Part shown: piece after piece, positions 1 to 10,913 of the stretch
Layout: each line of letters starts with the position of its first letter
How positions within the stretch are numbered: the stretch's first letter is position 1
Origin: Ananas comosus
Lineage: Eukaryota; Streptophyta; Magnoliopsida; Poales; Bromeliaceae
Reading direction: 5' to 3'
NCBI RefSeq assembly: GCF_001540865.1
Contig: NC_033621.1
Coordinates: 7,782,816 to 7,846,815, forward strand
DNA length: 64,000 bases
Notes under the pieces: model-generated
What the model saw: the letters and a program-made list of their open reading frames with translations, nothing else
Told to the model about the DNA's origin: nothing
The model's database searches: none
Position numbers and translations under genes: made by a program

Positions 1-415
1 CTCTAGAGAGAGAGAGAGAAGGAGAGAGAGAGAAGGGTTTTTAGAGAGAGAGAGGGAAACCACTTTGGTGTAGGTTGAGAGGAAATGAGGCTCAAACCCT
101 AGCCATCCAACATATACTCACTCACACTAACACATTTGCACTTTGCACCCTCACAATTCCTCAAAACAAGGCAGCCCAACCTGGGCAGTTTTCGCCTACG
201 GGGTCGGGACCCTGTACAGGGTCCGAACCCCGAGAGCAAAGTTTTCAGCATTCAAGTTGAAGCTTCTCCAGCCTGCTCTCCTTGGTCCATACACCCTATG
301 CAACTTGTTCCAAAGCTTTTGGAATTACTTACGGACCGATCCAACTCATCCGAATCCGCGCTTCGATCAATTTGACGGAAGCTCGGCGTAACTCGATCAG
401 GATACGATATGTTAC
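1..415 (-). mobile_element. Partial solo/edge LTR of family 2 (gypsy)
   Basis: The right end of a minus-strand LTR that runs off the window edge. On the minus strand it starts TGTAACATATCG and then carries the family-2 landmarks: a pair of GGGxCC palindromes near 199-232, a GAG-rich/CT-rich leader (1-60) and text like the other family-2 LTRs. It abuts a family-1 LTR fragment, into which it probably inserted. ORFs here are LTR shadows. Confidence 0.6.
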
Positions 416-740
416 ACTATTGCGTTTCGATACCCGCCCGATGCAATACCGGTACTCGGCTCAGTAACAATACTCACTACTTGGTTCTGCAAAACCCAAG
501 AGTAGCCAAATTTTGCGCTCTACTGAGTTTCGGTACCTCAAGCCAGTATGGGTACTCAACACCAAAACTGCAGTTTGTAGATTTTGATGTTAAAAACTGT
601 TCTCGCGCTCATTTAGTTCCGGAAACAGGTCGACACACTCCAGACAACCATAAAAACTTCCAGAATATCTCAAAACACTATTTTTACACTAGAACCTTGA
701 AATTTGCTACAGTTCTGTGTGCTACAAAATTTGACCAAAT
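416..740 (-). mobile_element. Family-1 gypsy LTR fragment
   Basis: Reading the minus strand, this matches the start of the LTR of the large element beginning at 1199: the GTCGACxxxTTTCCGGAA area, the CTGCAGTTT tract, and several ACCGGTA/GGTACC palindromes. It is diverged, truncated on both sides, and cut on the left by the family-2 LTR. No coding capacity is credible. Confidence 0.5.
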
Positions 741-1193
741 ATTTTTATAAAATAAAATAAAGTAAATAATAACTGATAGTTAATATCTATTAAATTTACT
801 ATATTTTTAATTTATATTAAAATTTTTAAATTTTTCAGTAATTTTTTTCTCACATATGCCTTTATAAAATAATTTAATTACTAACAAATTCTTACAAAAA
901 TTTATATAGCACATAAATCAATTTACATCATTTTTATTTAAATTATTTTTTATACTTTTTTAATTAATAATTAGGATAATAAAATAATGTGAATACTTTA
1001 ATTATAATTTATTATTAAAATATTTTACATCCACATCATTGTGCGGGTCATTCTCTAGTACTATCAAAATTGATAGCTTTATTGAACGATTTATTCAATA
1101 TACATAATTCTATTGCATTATTTATAGATAATTTTATCTGCAAATATATTTTTGTAATATTTTATAGCTGAATAGAACAATTATCTTAAATAA
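741..1193. other. AT-rich sequence without recognisable gene
   Basis: Strongly AT-rich spacer between LTR fragments. A GTGCGGGT...CTAGT string near 1041-1060 faintly resembles a Helitron 3' end but no hairpin or partner was found. I see no coding region. Confidence 0.5.
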
Positions 1194-1198
1194 ATGGA

Positions 1199-3080
1199 TG
1201 TAGTGTCTCTGGGGTTTAGCTGTCGGACTGACTGCAGTATCAGTGGCTTGTCGACACATTTGTAGATTGTCGGGACAAGTCAAAGTCGTTTTGGCGTGAA
1301 ATAGACGCAAAAACAGACTCAGAGCTATGAGAGTTGGAGTTCAAACACTGAAATCTGCAAAAGCAGGATTCTGAGTGTTGTGTACTGGTACCGGAGAGGA
1401 GTACCGGTACCCCAGAGGGATTACCTGAACGGTTGCTATCGGGTTTGTGCAACTTGGTGTTGCATATCGGTACCTGTTGGTGAGTACCGGTACTGGGACT
1501 GGGTACCAGTACTGCATCGGGCCAGCACCGGTACACGATCGTTGTCCGCGTGCTGGGTACCGGTATCCAAATTGAGTACCGTTACTCAGGCGGCAGGTTT
1601 GAGTTGGTAAGGGGTCTTTTGGTCATTTCACCATGGCGTTTATTCCAACCGACTTCCAGCTCGGATATATGTGTAGGAAGCTTGGAGAACGTGGTTAGCT
1701 TCCCCTCCGTCTCTCTCTCTCTAGCTAATTGGAACTCTATCTCGGTTTCATTCTTCTAGCTTTGGCGGTTTGCTCGCCGCGGTTGTTTCCGTTGAGGCTG
1801 TTCCGACGCGGGACTTCTTCTAGCGACTTCTACCCGGTGTTGGACGAGCATTTGAGGTGGGTTAATATTTACCAAAATCATCGGAATTCCTCCTAAATCG
1901 TACAGTTGTCAGTATGTAGTTTCTTGTTTTGATCATCATGTTTAGTAGCTAGAATTCATGGATTTGCATGTTTTATATGAAATCTAAATTTGGAGCATAA
2001 TCTATTGATGTTAGATAAATTTTTACATGTTGAACAGGAATTTGATTTAGGAGAAAACTCGTTAAACCTACACCTGTCACTTTTCGAAAAGTTAACAGAT
2101 TTAGCTTCAGGAGCTGTTTCCCTTTTTGTATCACCGTTGTTAGCGCGTCGTGGATACCTAGATTAGTATAGGTTGAATTTACGCTCGTGCTGAGGGGCCG
2201 AGCTCATTTTACCGTAGAGTTTGGACTGTTCCGTACTGTCAGGTACTGTCAGGGCTGACGGTGGATCCAGATGTTTACATCTTGTATCAGATTGTGCCGA
2301 GAGCACGTGAGAATTGGTTGTTGGACCAGTTTGACCCATTTGCATTGACTATAGCCTGTGTGAGCATTGACTATAGCCTGTGTTAGACCAGTTTGACCCA
2401 ATTGATGTTGTAGCAGTCCCGTTTGGGCAGTTTCTTGGACCGGCCACCCTCGTGGGTGTAGTTAGGATGCAGGCTGGACTGACCAGTTGGCGGTTCGTTG
2501 AGATTGGGTCAGTGTGTAGTTAGTGATGCATTTCTATATCTATAGAGAGTAGGGTTTGGATAGCTATAGTCTAGTGGCATATAGCTATAGAGTTTCTTCC
2601 AGCTTATTTATACTATCTTTTGCATACCTTTACTGTAGAATTAGTGGGTAGGTCGTTGGGGTCGGTGATGGTACCCACTGAGGACTACTTTATTTTGCAA
2701 TAATTCTCACACCCAGTTGTTGCCACCTTTTTTTGTAGAGCCATCCGTTGTTGCTGCTGTTGATTTTGACCGCGGTAAGGGAGTCGCGAGATAGATCCCT
2801 ACCTTCCCTAGTCACTGTGCTAGAGGAGTACTCCCTTCCGAGGTAGTTTTGAGATGTTACCATGTACATACAGTTATGTTTTGTTGTAGATCAAGTTTGT
2901 ACCTTGGATATTGTATGTACAGTGGGCTTATTATATTTATATATGTGTTTAGCTTCAGCAGCTCTGTGCTCCTGTTGTAGCTATCTTCTATTTGCAGGTT
3001 CAGCTATCGCTTCGTATACATAGAAAATTTCTGTGCATATGGCAGGTCTGTTGGCGTGCCCGGAAAAACGAAGTAATCCG
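1199..3080 (+). repeat. 5' LTR of the Tekay-like element (family 1)
   Basis: Matches the split 3' LTR at 14604-16246 plus 26168-26476 and the solo LTR at 31555-37430. It contains an array of ACCGGTA/GTACCGGTAC palindromes (about 1386-1590), a CT-rich tract near 1704-1722 and a conserved block about 2671-2740 ending in an acceptor-like TTTTTTGTAG. The last bases expected from the other copies (AGGCGTGACA) are missing, so the LTR runs directly into the primer site. Confidence 0.85.
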
Positions 3081-3090
3081 GTATCAGAGC
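3080..3090 (+). promoter_or_regulatory. Primer binding site (initiator Met tRNA type)
   Basis: GGTATCAGAGC directly follows the shortened 5' LTR. It matches the plant gypsy/copia consensus TGGTATCAGAGC complementary to initiator methionine tRNA, with the first T lost. Confidence 0.75.
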
Positions 3091-3377
3091 TTAGAATTAG
3101 GTCGTTAGGACCTAAAAAATCTTAGGTTTTGGCAGACCTTTGGAAGGCGAGCCGTGAGAGGCGTGACTTATTGCGAATGTTGGCGATTGAGTAGTTTTAA
3201 CTCATCCTAAAGTAGAGAGAGTGACTGAAGGTGTGTCTATTCTCGCCAGATGAATTATAACGGCAGCATACGGTATAATTTTGTGGAGGAACAGAGACGA
3301 CCTTCTAGTCTTTCGCTTGATTGGTTCGAGAGTTGTTTGTGTGTTGTATATGACAATTGTTTTGGTTTCAGGTCGCC
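3091..3377 (+). other. Untranslated leader of the Tekay-like element
   Basis: The stretch between primer site and gag start. It has no long ORF on the plus strand; minus-strand ORFs here are shadows. TTTCAG at 3366-3371 precedes the gag ATG and could be a splice acceptor, but this is only a pattern. Confidence 0.4.
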
Positions 3378-4735
3378 ATGAGACCTTATCGACGCCGAGG
3401 TCAACTGCCGACGCGAGATTATTCCGCGCCATCGGAGATGCCAGAGCAGGTGGGACCGAGTGCACCCTCGAATTTGAGAGAGTAGTTAGCTGCCTTGACT
3501 AAGGTGGCCAGGCAGTAGGGTGCGTTACTGTACAGGATGTGCGAGGCATTCACTGAGCAGCCGAGTGCAGCACCTAGAGCATCGGAGCCGTAGGCGCCAC
3601 CCCCGACTATTCCAGTGGATGCACCAGCCACAGCTGCACCCCCACCAGTGACAGCCCCCACTACACCAGCTTCTCAAACTGGAGAGGCATCATGATCAGT
3701 TGCGCAAATGTCAGAGGCAGAGCAAGAGTGGATGACTGAGAGGCTAGCTCGTTTTTGCTGATTTGACCCGTCTCACTTTGATGGTAGTCGCACCGAGCCC
3801 TGGTAGTAGAGGCGTGGGTGAGTGCGATGGAGAAGTTGTTTGGGGACCTCTTTATACCAGAGCGAGACCAGGTTCACTTGGCAGTACACTATTTGGCAGG
3901 AGATGCGCATGCCTGGTGGAGGAGGATGTGGCAGAACCGAGGTTTGGATGCAGTGCAAATGAGATGGGATGAGTTTTGTAGGATGCTGTATGGGGCCTAT
4001 TTCCCAAGCAACGTAAAGCAGAAACTCGAGAAGGATCTTGAGAAGCTGCAGCAGGGGGATCAGACAGTGCAGGAGTATACTCGAGAGTTTATCAGGCTTC
4101 TGAACTGTGTGCCATTTGCAGCAAGGGATGAAGCTCATAAGGTGTATCTGTATGAGAGAGGGTTGAGGCCAGAGATTTTGTATTGGTACAGGCACAGAAG
4201 TTGCCGACCTTGGATGCGTTGATTCAGCAAGCACTGTAGGTTGAGCGAGGAGCTGTATCGGTCCGTAAGCGGGCGACTTTGACGGGACAGGGTTAGGACA
4301 GGAAGCACTCGGTTCCAGATGATGAGGGACAGACCAGTGGCAGACATCTGCCGAGGTCTCCACGATCATGCTCTTAGGGTCGTGGGTCTTCGGGGTGACA
4401 GCGGTCTGGTGGATCCCGCCAGCAGCGACAGCAATAAGGTGACCCACGTTGTATCATTTGTGGGGGACCACGCTGGCCTCGACAGTGTGAGTAGAGAGAG
4501 GGTCGGTGTTTTCGATGTGGCCAGCCAGGACATCTACGGGCAGCTTGTCTCCGAGCAGCATCACCAGCACCTTCGACAGCTTTGGCCCCGCCGGTACACT
4601 AGCAGACATTTGGAGCACCACCGTGTTATAGCCAGGCGGACAGGGCATCAGTACCGCGGTAGGCCGAGCGGCGACAGCAGGCACACAGCGGTAGAGTTTA
4701 TGCAACTCAGGTCGAGGACTCCACGGCAGCAGATC
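3378..4735 (+). pseudogene. gag: Gag of the Tekay-like element, broken
   Basis: Would encode the capsid-like protein that packages the element's RNA. From the ATG the frame reads MRPYRRRG and then a Pro/Ala-rich linker with several in-frame stops. The retrotransposon gag core is open at 3818-4222: tryptophan pairs (AWWRRMW), WDEFCRMLYGAYFP, and a KDLEKLQQGD...VQEYTREF helix typical of plant gypsy gag. The expected CCHC knuckle region near 4400-4650 is scrambled. No intact product is possible. The closest comparison in this window is the intact gag at 21081-22412, which has the same core layout. Confidence 0.8.
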
Positions 4736-5803
4736 GTGTGGTGGCAGGTATTATTTTAATTTCTGGCATTAGAGTTCGTCCATTATTTGATACCGGTATA
4801 TCACATTCTTTCATTAGTTGAGCATTTGCATCATTGCATGGACTAGAGATAGGGCTGCTGTTACATGCACGGGAGGTGCAGATTTTCGACCATGTTTTAC
4901 AGGTGGCGGAGTGTTGTTGGGCTTGTCCAGTGCAGTTGGGACCCTGGATTATGCCTGCAGACCTGTTGGTCTTAGGGCAGTTACAGGTAGGGTGTAAACG
5001 AGCTGAACACGAGCGAGCTGGGGTCGGCTTGTGTTTGGCTTGTTTATTAAACGAGCTGAACATGAGCTGGCTCGTTAAAGTATCGAGCCGAAAAGTTCAG
5101 CTCGTGTTCGACTCGTTTATTAACGAGCCGAACACGAGCTGGCTCACGAGCTGGCCAACGAACAATAAATTAAAAAGGATTAGATTAAATATATATAAAA
5201 AATAAATTTATCAAATCTTATCTATTAGACTTTGATCTAATAGTTGAAACATTACATATAAATGAGTCTTTTTATAATTAAGCTCGCATTTATATTTTTA
5301 TTTTGCTAAAAATAAAATAATAAAAATATATATTATATATAATTATTTATTTATATATAAAAATATAAATTAAATAAATTATATAAATATAAAATATATG
5401 TATTCGAGCTGTTATCGAGCCGAACACGAGCGAGCTGACCCCAGCTCGTGTTCAGCTCGTTTATTAAACGAGCTGAAAAATTCAGCTCGTGTTCGGCTCG
5501 TTCACTAAACGAGCGAGCTGACTCCAGTTCGTGTTCGGCGCTTTGTTATTAAACAAACGATTAATCATAAGCTTGTTTCAAGTCGAACACGAGCTTGCTC
5601 GCGAACAGTGAGCTGGATTGCCACCCCTAGTTACTGGATTTTGATGTAGTGCTTGGCATGGATTGGCTGGCTCGATACTATACGGCGATCGACTGTGGAG
5701 CTAGGACAGTGACGTTCCGTGAGCCAGGCCAGGAGGAGTTCACTTACAGAGGCTGCAGGAGTACATTTTTGCCATTTAGATTTCGTCGGCGAGGGCCAAA
5801 TAG
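4736..5803 (+). pseudogene. Aspartic protease region, interrupted by a hAT MITE
   Basis: Retropepsin-like protease that would cut the polyprotein. The active-site strand reads LFDTGISHSFIS, matching the LFDSGASHSFIS form of plant gypsy elements, encoded about 4772-4815. The frame runs to DLLVLGQLQ at the left MITE boundary and resumes after the MITE with LDFDVVLGMDWLARY, the usual protease C-terminal motif, about 5634-5680. An in-frame stop follows the active site and another lies near the RT boundary. The clean join across the MITE confirms its insertion site. Confidence 0.8.
4988..5629. mobile_element. Non-autonomous hAT MITE (642 bp)
   Basis: Bounded by TAGGGTGTAAACGAGC at the left and GGATTGCCACCCCTA at the right, an imperfect terminal inverted repeat. 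Flanks GTTACAGG (4980-4987) and GTTACTGG (5630-5637) are an 8-bp target duplication with one mismatch, the hAT signature. The ends carry many GAGCTGAACACGAGC subterminal repeats and the centre is AT-rich. It has no coding capacity. It resembles the hAT at 62291-63912. Confidence 0.85.
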
Positions 5804-6822
5804 ATGATGAGTCGAGGATGCATCGCCTTCCTAGCAACGGTAGTAGAGGTGCCTACGGCGGCACCGGGACTTAAGGATATCCCTATAGTTCGCGAGTTCT
5901 CGAATGTCTTTCCCCCTGAGTTGGCGACTATGTCGCTGGACAGAGAGATTGAGTTTGTGATTGACGTGGTTTTGGGAACTGCGCCAATCTCGAAGGCACC
6001 TTATCGAATGGCCCCGGCGGAGCTAAGGGAGCTTAAGGCACAGTTTTAGGATCTGATGAATAAGGGGTATGCAAGACCCAGTGTGTCGCTTTGGGGAATG
6101 CCGGTGTTATTCATGAGGAAGAAGAATGGTTCACTTAGACTTTGTGTAGATTATCGAGAGTTGAATAAAGTAACCATCAAGAACAAGTATCTTTTGCCGT
6201 GCATTGATGATCTGTTTGATCAGCTGCAAAGATTTTGTGTCTTCTCGAGATTTATCTGCAGTCAGGTTACCACCAATTGAGGGTAAAGGCCGAGGATATT
6301 CCTAAGACTGCTTTTTGGACATGGTACAGGCATTATGAGTTCACAGTAATGCCTTTTGGATTGACTAATGCCCCTGTCACATTTATGGATTTGATGAATC
6401 GAGTATTTAAGCCGCTCTTGGATAGTTTCGTAGTAGTATTCATTGATGATATTTTGATTTACTTTCAGAGTGATGTGGAGCATGAGGAGCACTTGAGGAT
6501 GGTATTGCAACTTCTGAGAGAAAAGGAGTTGCATGGCAAGTTGAAGAAGTGCGAGTTTTGGCTTCGAAAAGTTGCTTTCTTGGGCCATGTGATTTCAGCA
6601 GTTGGAGTGGTAGTTGACCCGAAGAAGATAGATGCAATTCGGGATTGGCTCAGACCGACGACGGTTACTGAGGTAAGGAGTTTTCTTGGATTGGCTGGTT
6701 ATTACCGTCGATTTGTGGAAGGCTTTGTGAAGCTTTCCACACCCCTCACTCGATTGACTCGTAAAGGAATTAAGATCATTTGGAGTGAGGACTGCCAGAG
6801 GAGTTTCGATGAGTTGAAGTAG
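5804..6822 (+). pseudogene. Reverse transcriptase of the Tekay-like element
   Basis: Would copy the element's RNA into DNA. Recognisable in order: the pre-RT strand FPPELATMSLDREIEF, APYRMAPAELRELK, then [19 protein letters not shown] and [31 protein letters not shown], and the catalytic FIDDILIY (the xxDD motif) in the second ORF. A frameshift at about 6230-6245 splits the domain between two frames and a stop at about 6047 breaks the first. The connection domain ([12 protein letters not shown]) is also present. Ty3/gypsy type, clearly dead. Confidence 0.9.
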
Positions 6823-6828
6823 AGACTA

Positions 6829-7353
6829 ATGTTAGCTCTTATTCTTGCTCTTCCAGCTATGGAGGAAGGATTTGTGATCTTCAATGATGCGTCACACAGT
6901 GGGTTGGGTTGTATATTGATGCAGCATGGTAGGGTAATTGCTTATACTTCCCGGCAGCTAAAGTACTATGAGAAGAATTACCCTACGCATGACTTGAAGC
7001 TTGCCGCTGTGGTGTTTGCACTGAAGTTGTGGTTGCATTACCTGTATGGTGAGCGCTGTGAGATCTTTACAGACCACAAGAGTCTCAAGTATCTGTTCGC
7101 CCAGAAGGAATTGAATCTGAGACAGTGCTGATGGGTGCATTTGATAAAGGATTATGATATTAGCATTCAGTATCACCCCGGCAGGACGAATGTGGTGGCA
7201 GATGCGTTGAGTAGGAAGTCAGTGCAGAGCCTCAGTATGATGATCACCCAGCAGAGACCATTACTAGAGGAGTTACGGCAATTGGGACTCGAGGTGGTGT
7301 CCCTTGGGACCACTGAGACTAATGTTTATGGTTTTGCAGCCCACTCTGTTTGA
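6829..7353 (+). pseudogene. RNase H region of the Tekay-like element
   Basis: Degrades the RNA strand during reverse transcription. The motif [15 protein letters not shown] (normally YxDAS), then [30 protein letters not shown] and the terminal HPGRTNVVADALSRK are all in place. A stop separates it from RT at about 6820, another lies at about 7129, and the frame shifts near 7304-7340. Confidence 0.88.
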
Positions 7354-7483
7354 TAAGATCAGAGAGAAGTATAGTGTAGACCCTCATTTGCTAAGAATTC
7401 AAGAGCAGATAGAGAGAGGACAGACATGGGACTTTGTTGTTGACAGTTCGGGAGTATTGTGGTACAGGGACCGACTGTGTGTG
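7354..7483 (+). pseudogene. Integrase N-terminal part (first of three pieces)
   Basis: Encodes the lead-in to integrase (YSVDPHLLRIQEQIERG, VLWYRDRLCV). The frame is cut in the middle of the RLCV motif by the solo LTR that starts at 7484 and resumes at 10497 with VPIDSEIREEILRKAH. The last five bases are the left target duplication GTGTG. Confidence 0.8.
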
Positions 7484-10400
7484 TGTAACATTCCGAACTT
7501 CTAAAGTTATGAAGTTACGGTGTATGTTAGTGTGGAAGGCCATTTAACTGGTTCCGGTGAAGTTCGGGAGCATTCGGGTGTTTTCGGTGCGCATTGGGCG
7601 CGAAAACGAAACCCGCAAGGCTATGTTGTATCGTGGACTAAATTCGGCATAAGTGTGGATGAAAAAATGATGTAAGTATGCTCGAAAATATGTTTTGGGG
7701 GTCTCGGTACGATTAGAGATGAATCAGAGGCCCTATGAGGAAAAAGAAACGAAACGGAGAAGAAACGGACTAAAGCTGAAAACTGCAGAAAATTGGCTAA
7801 GTCCTAAAAATGTAAGATTTTTGGACCTACGGGGTCTGGTCCCTCAAGCCAAGGACCGATCCCCGTAGCCCAAATTTGCTCAGTGCGGGCAGTGCACAAA
7901 TTGGCAAGTTGAGGGGCTTTCTTGCAATTATTTGCAAGTGGGGTTAAATGGGAGATGGTGTGAGCTCTCTCCCCTCATTTTTCACACATGCAACCCTAAA
8001 ACTCTCCCTCTCTCTCTCTATGAGCTCTCTCTCTCTCTAGAAGGGGAACAAGATGAGGAATTGGAGGAGACCAAAGATTGGAGAAGAAGCCCCATCTTCT
8101 CCTTCTTCTTCCTTGAGTTTGGAGAAAGCTTTGGAGGTAAGCTTCAATGCCCTTTAATGGTAGATCTCTAGAGCTTCATTTGTATGCCCTAGAAATGGAT
8201 TTAGTAGAACCCCTAGATGCTAAATGGATGACTATTGTATGAATTAGGAGGTTATATGCTGATTTCTTACAATAGTGCATCTTAGGGCTCAAAAGGAGGG
8301 TTTTGGGCAATGTAAGGGTTTGATCTAAATTAACCCTATGTAAATCTAGTTGCTAGGTATTCTAACGCGATGATGAAGTCGGTTCGGCGATCCGTCGAGC
8401 CTACGTGAAGATATTGGCGAAAAGGATGTTTTCGGCTTCGTTTCCGCCTAGAGGGCCGAGGCGACGTCCAAAAATCATGAAACGGATTCCTAGCATCGCG
8501 GCATCATGTTATAGACCTTTAAAATCCAAGGCCGCGAATTGACGCACGGTTGGTGACCATTTGCAAGATCGGGCCAAACCGGACAACGAAAATTGCAGGA
8601 GGCCGATTACAAGTGACTACAAGCAATCGGAACGCGATAATAGGTGGGTTGTGCTTCACCGAAGCGACTAGGTCGCCTCCATATCAAAGTAGAGTATGAA
8701 TTCTCATTGATGCATATATGAATAATTGTAGTTAATTGCATAGATGAATGCATAGGGTGGATGCCGTGAGTATGCATGAGATGCTATGTAATAACTACTT
8801 TGTATGAATGTATATGCATGTTGACGCATTAAAGAATATGCTAGATGATGATTGCATAATGACATAGTCTAGAAATGCTAAATGAAATGCATGATTGCAT
8901 GTTGATATATATGCATAGTGGAATAAGTGCTAGGTGCATTTTTGAGTTATGAGATCGTGTTAGAAAAAACATACATGTTGACATATGGTAAATTATGTTA
9001 GGTAAGATGTATGTTGGCATTGTGAGCATGTACTAGAGATATGTAACTATAGTACTTGATGTGGACAATTATGATGTCAAGTAGATCGAGTGGCATTGAA
9101 CCTAGTGTTATGAAACATAAGTTGAACATGAACCTAGTGTCGTAAACATAGGTTGGATACGAGTGGCATCGAACCTAGTGTTAGTAAACATAAGTTGAAC
9201 AAGTGAACCTAGAAGTGGAATCTAGGTAGAGATGGCATAGAACCTAGCGTGGCATTAAACCTAGGTTGTAAACATAGTGGTAGAGTGACCACTAGGATGT
9301 GCATGGATCGAACCTAGAGAGGTCGACGGTATAGGGTGTGTAATTACCCTAGAGACTTGGGAAATGGATTTCGGGATCCCAGGACTTGTGAACTCGATAG
9401 TTCTTGGCTGCGGGTGTGTGTGGCATATTCCCCTCCCACCGGAAGAACTTCGAGGATAGGATTGTGGAAGAATCTTAGACCGCTAGGGTGTGTGTGGCAT
9501 ATTCCCCTCCCTATCAGGGGTCTTGGGCCGCGAGTGTGTGTGGCATATTCCCCTCCTACCGGAAAGATCCCTGACCACGGATGTACGCAGGTGGCGACCC
9601 GTTGGCGATGTGGTTTGTGAATTGAAGGCTGAGGTGTAAGTGAGATGTCCTTCGCCTCGAGCCGTGCAGAGCGCGGTACTCCGCAGTTGATTGACTCGAG
9701 GCCGAGTCGGGTGGCTAGCTTGGTTAAGATAGATGAAACCTTAAGGACTAATGGTGAATAACATGGATCTAAGGTAGTAGAAACCTTAGAAGTTAGTTGA
9801 ATGTGAGCTAGATAGCGAGATAGAAGTAGAATCAGTAAATCTACTTATGTTGCTTCATTCTTGCATGATTTGCATATAGCATGGCGTTATTACATTCATG
9901 AGGCAAAAGCATGTAAATGTTAGTTGCATAATTATGATGTTATATCTATTTGTTGAACTAAAATATTGTTTGCCTCCTTTGGACCTGTTGGTCGAGCTTT
10001 TCCCTTGGGTGGCCGTACCCACTGGAAATTATGGAGTTAGTTCTCACCCCATGTTGTTTCGAGGTGTTACATGTTCGCACGTGAGCGGTGCGGCGGAGCC
10101 AGGGAAGGGCGTAGCTCCGTAGGTAGCACCCTACCCCAGAGACCAGAGATAGCAGTACCCCGAGTCGGCATAGCCTAAGGATATAGAAGATGAAAAGAAC
10201 AGAGGAAAAATGCATCGAAATTGTAAAAGTTGTAATAACTTAGATTGTATTTGGATGAAATCAACTTGTAAATATGATGTAAAATGCACGTGTATGAATG
10301 CATGTAATAATTTAGCTGTTTATGTTTTTGATACTTCCTTATGCAATCTATATGTTGAATACAGTTCCTGGTTGGAACCTCTTGTATTGTATTGATTGCG

Positions 10401-10491
10401 ACGTCTAGGATGTACAGGGAAAACTCTGTCCGTCCGGCGGTCTGTTGGCGTCTCCAAATCCCACCAAATAGGCGGGTGTCGGGGCGTGACA
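7484..10491 (+). mobile_element. Solo LTR, family 2
   Basis: Starts TGTAACATTCCGAACTTC and ends GGGGCGTGACA. Flanks GTGTG (7479-7483) and GTGTG (10492-10496) are a perfect 5-bp target duplication. Length is close to the 3.35 kb LTRs at 16247 and 22815, and there is no internal region, so the element was reduced to one LTR by LTR-LTR recombination. Within it: a GGxxCxGGTCCC palindrome pair (about 7840-7865), a CT tract, a donor-like GAG/GTAAGCTT at 8135, an imperfect array of GAACCTAGTGT units (about 9080-9300) and three copies of GTGTGTGGCATATTCCCC (about 9413-9555). Confidence 0.92.
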
Positions 10492-10913
10492 GTGTGCCTA
10501 TAGATTCAGAGATCCGAGAGGAGATTTTGAGAAAGGCTCATTACTCGCCTTATACGGTTCACCCTGATGGAACCAAGATGTATAAAGATTTGAAGGCACA
10601 CTTCTAGTGGAATGGGATGAAGAGAGACATTGGAAGATTTGTGGCTCTGTGTCTGACTTGCCAACAGGTGAAGGCAGAGCATCGGGTACCTGCCGGCAAG
10701 TTTCAAAATCTTCCAGTGCCAGAGTGGAAATGGGATCAGATCACCATGGACTTTGTCGTAGGTTTACCGAGAGCTCTGGGTGGATTTGATGCTATTTGGA
10801 TGATAGTGGATAGACTACCCAAGTCTGCCCACTTCCTATCGGTACAGACCACTTGGTCTAGGGAGCGACTTGCCCAGTTGTACTTGGATGAGATAGTCAG
10901 ATTACATGGAGTA
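10492..10913 (+). pseudogene. Integrase middle piece (zinc finger and first catalytic Asp)
   Basis: Second integrase piece, between two solo LTRs. It shows the HHCC zinc-binding part (HYSPYTVHPDGTKMY, then CLTCQQVKAEH) and the first catalytic aspartate in WKWDQITMDFVVGLP, followed by DAIWMIVDRLPKSAHF. A stop replaces a codon at about 10606 and the frame changes. The piece ends in RLHGV, which continues as PTSIVSNRD after the second LTR. Confidence 0.88.

Noticed and set aside
1021..1064. Possible Helitron 3' terminus (GTGCGGGT...CTAGT)
   Set aside because: No stable hairpin and no matching A|TC start nearby.
3773..4447. 224-residue minus ORF opposite gag
   Set aside because: It lies opposite the gag core, which has clear family motifs on the plus strand.
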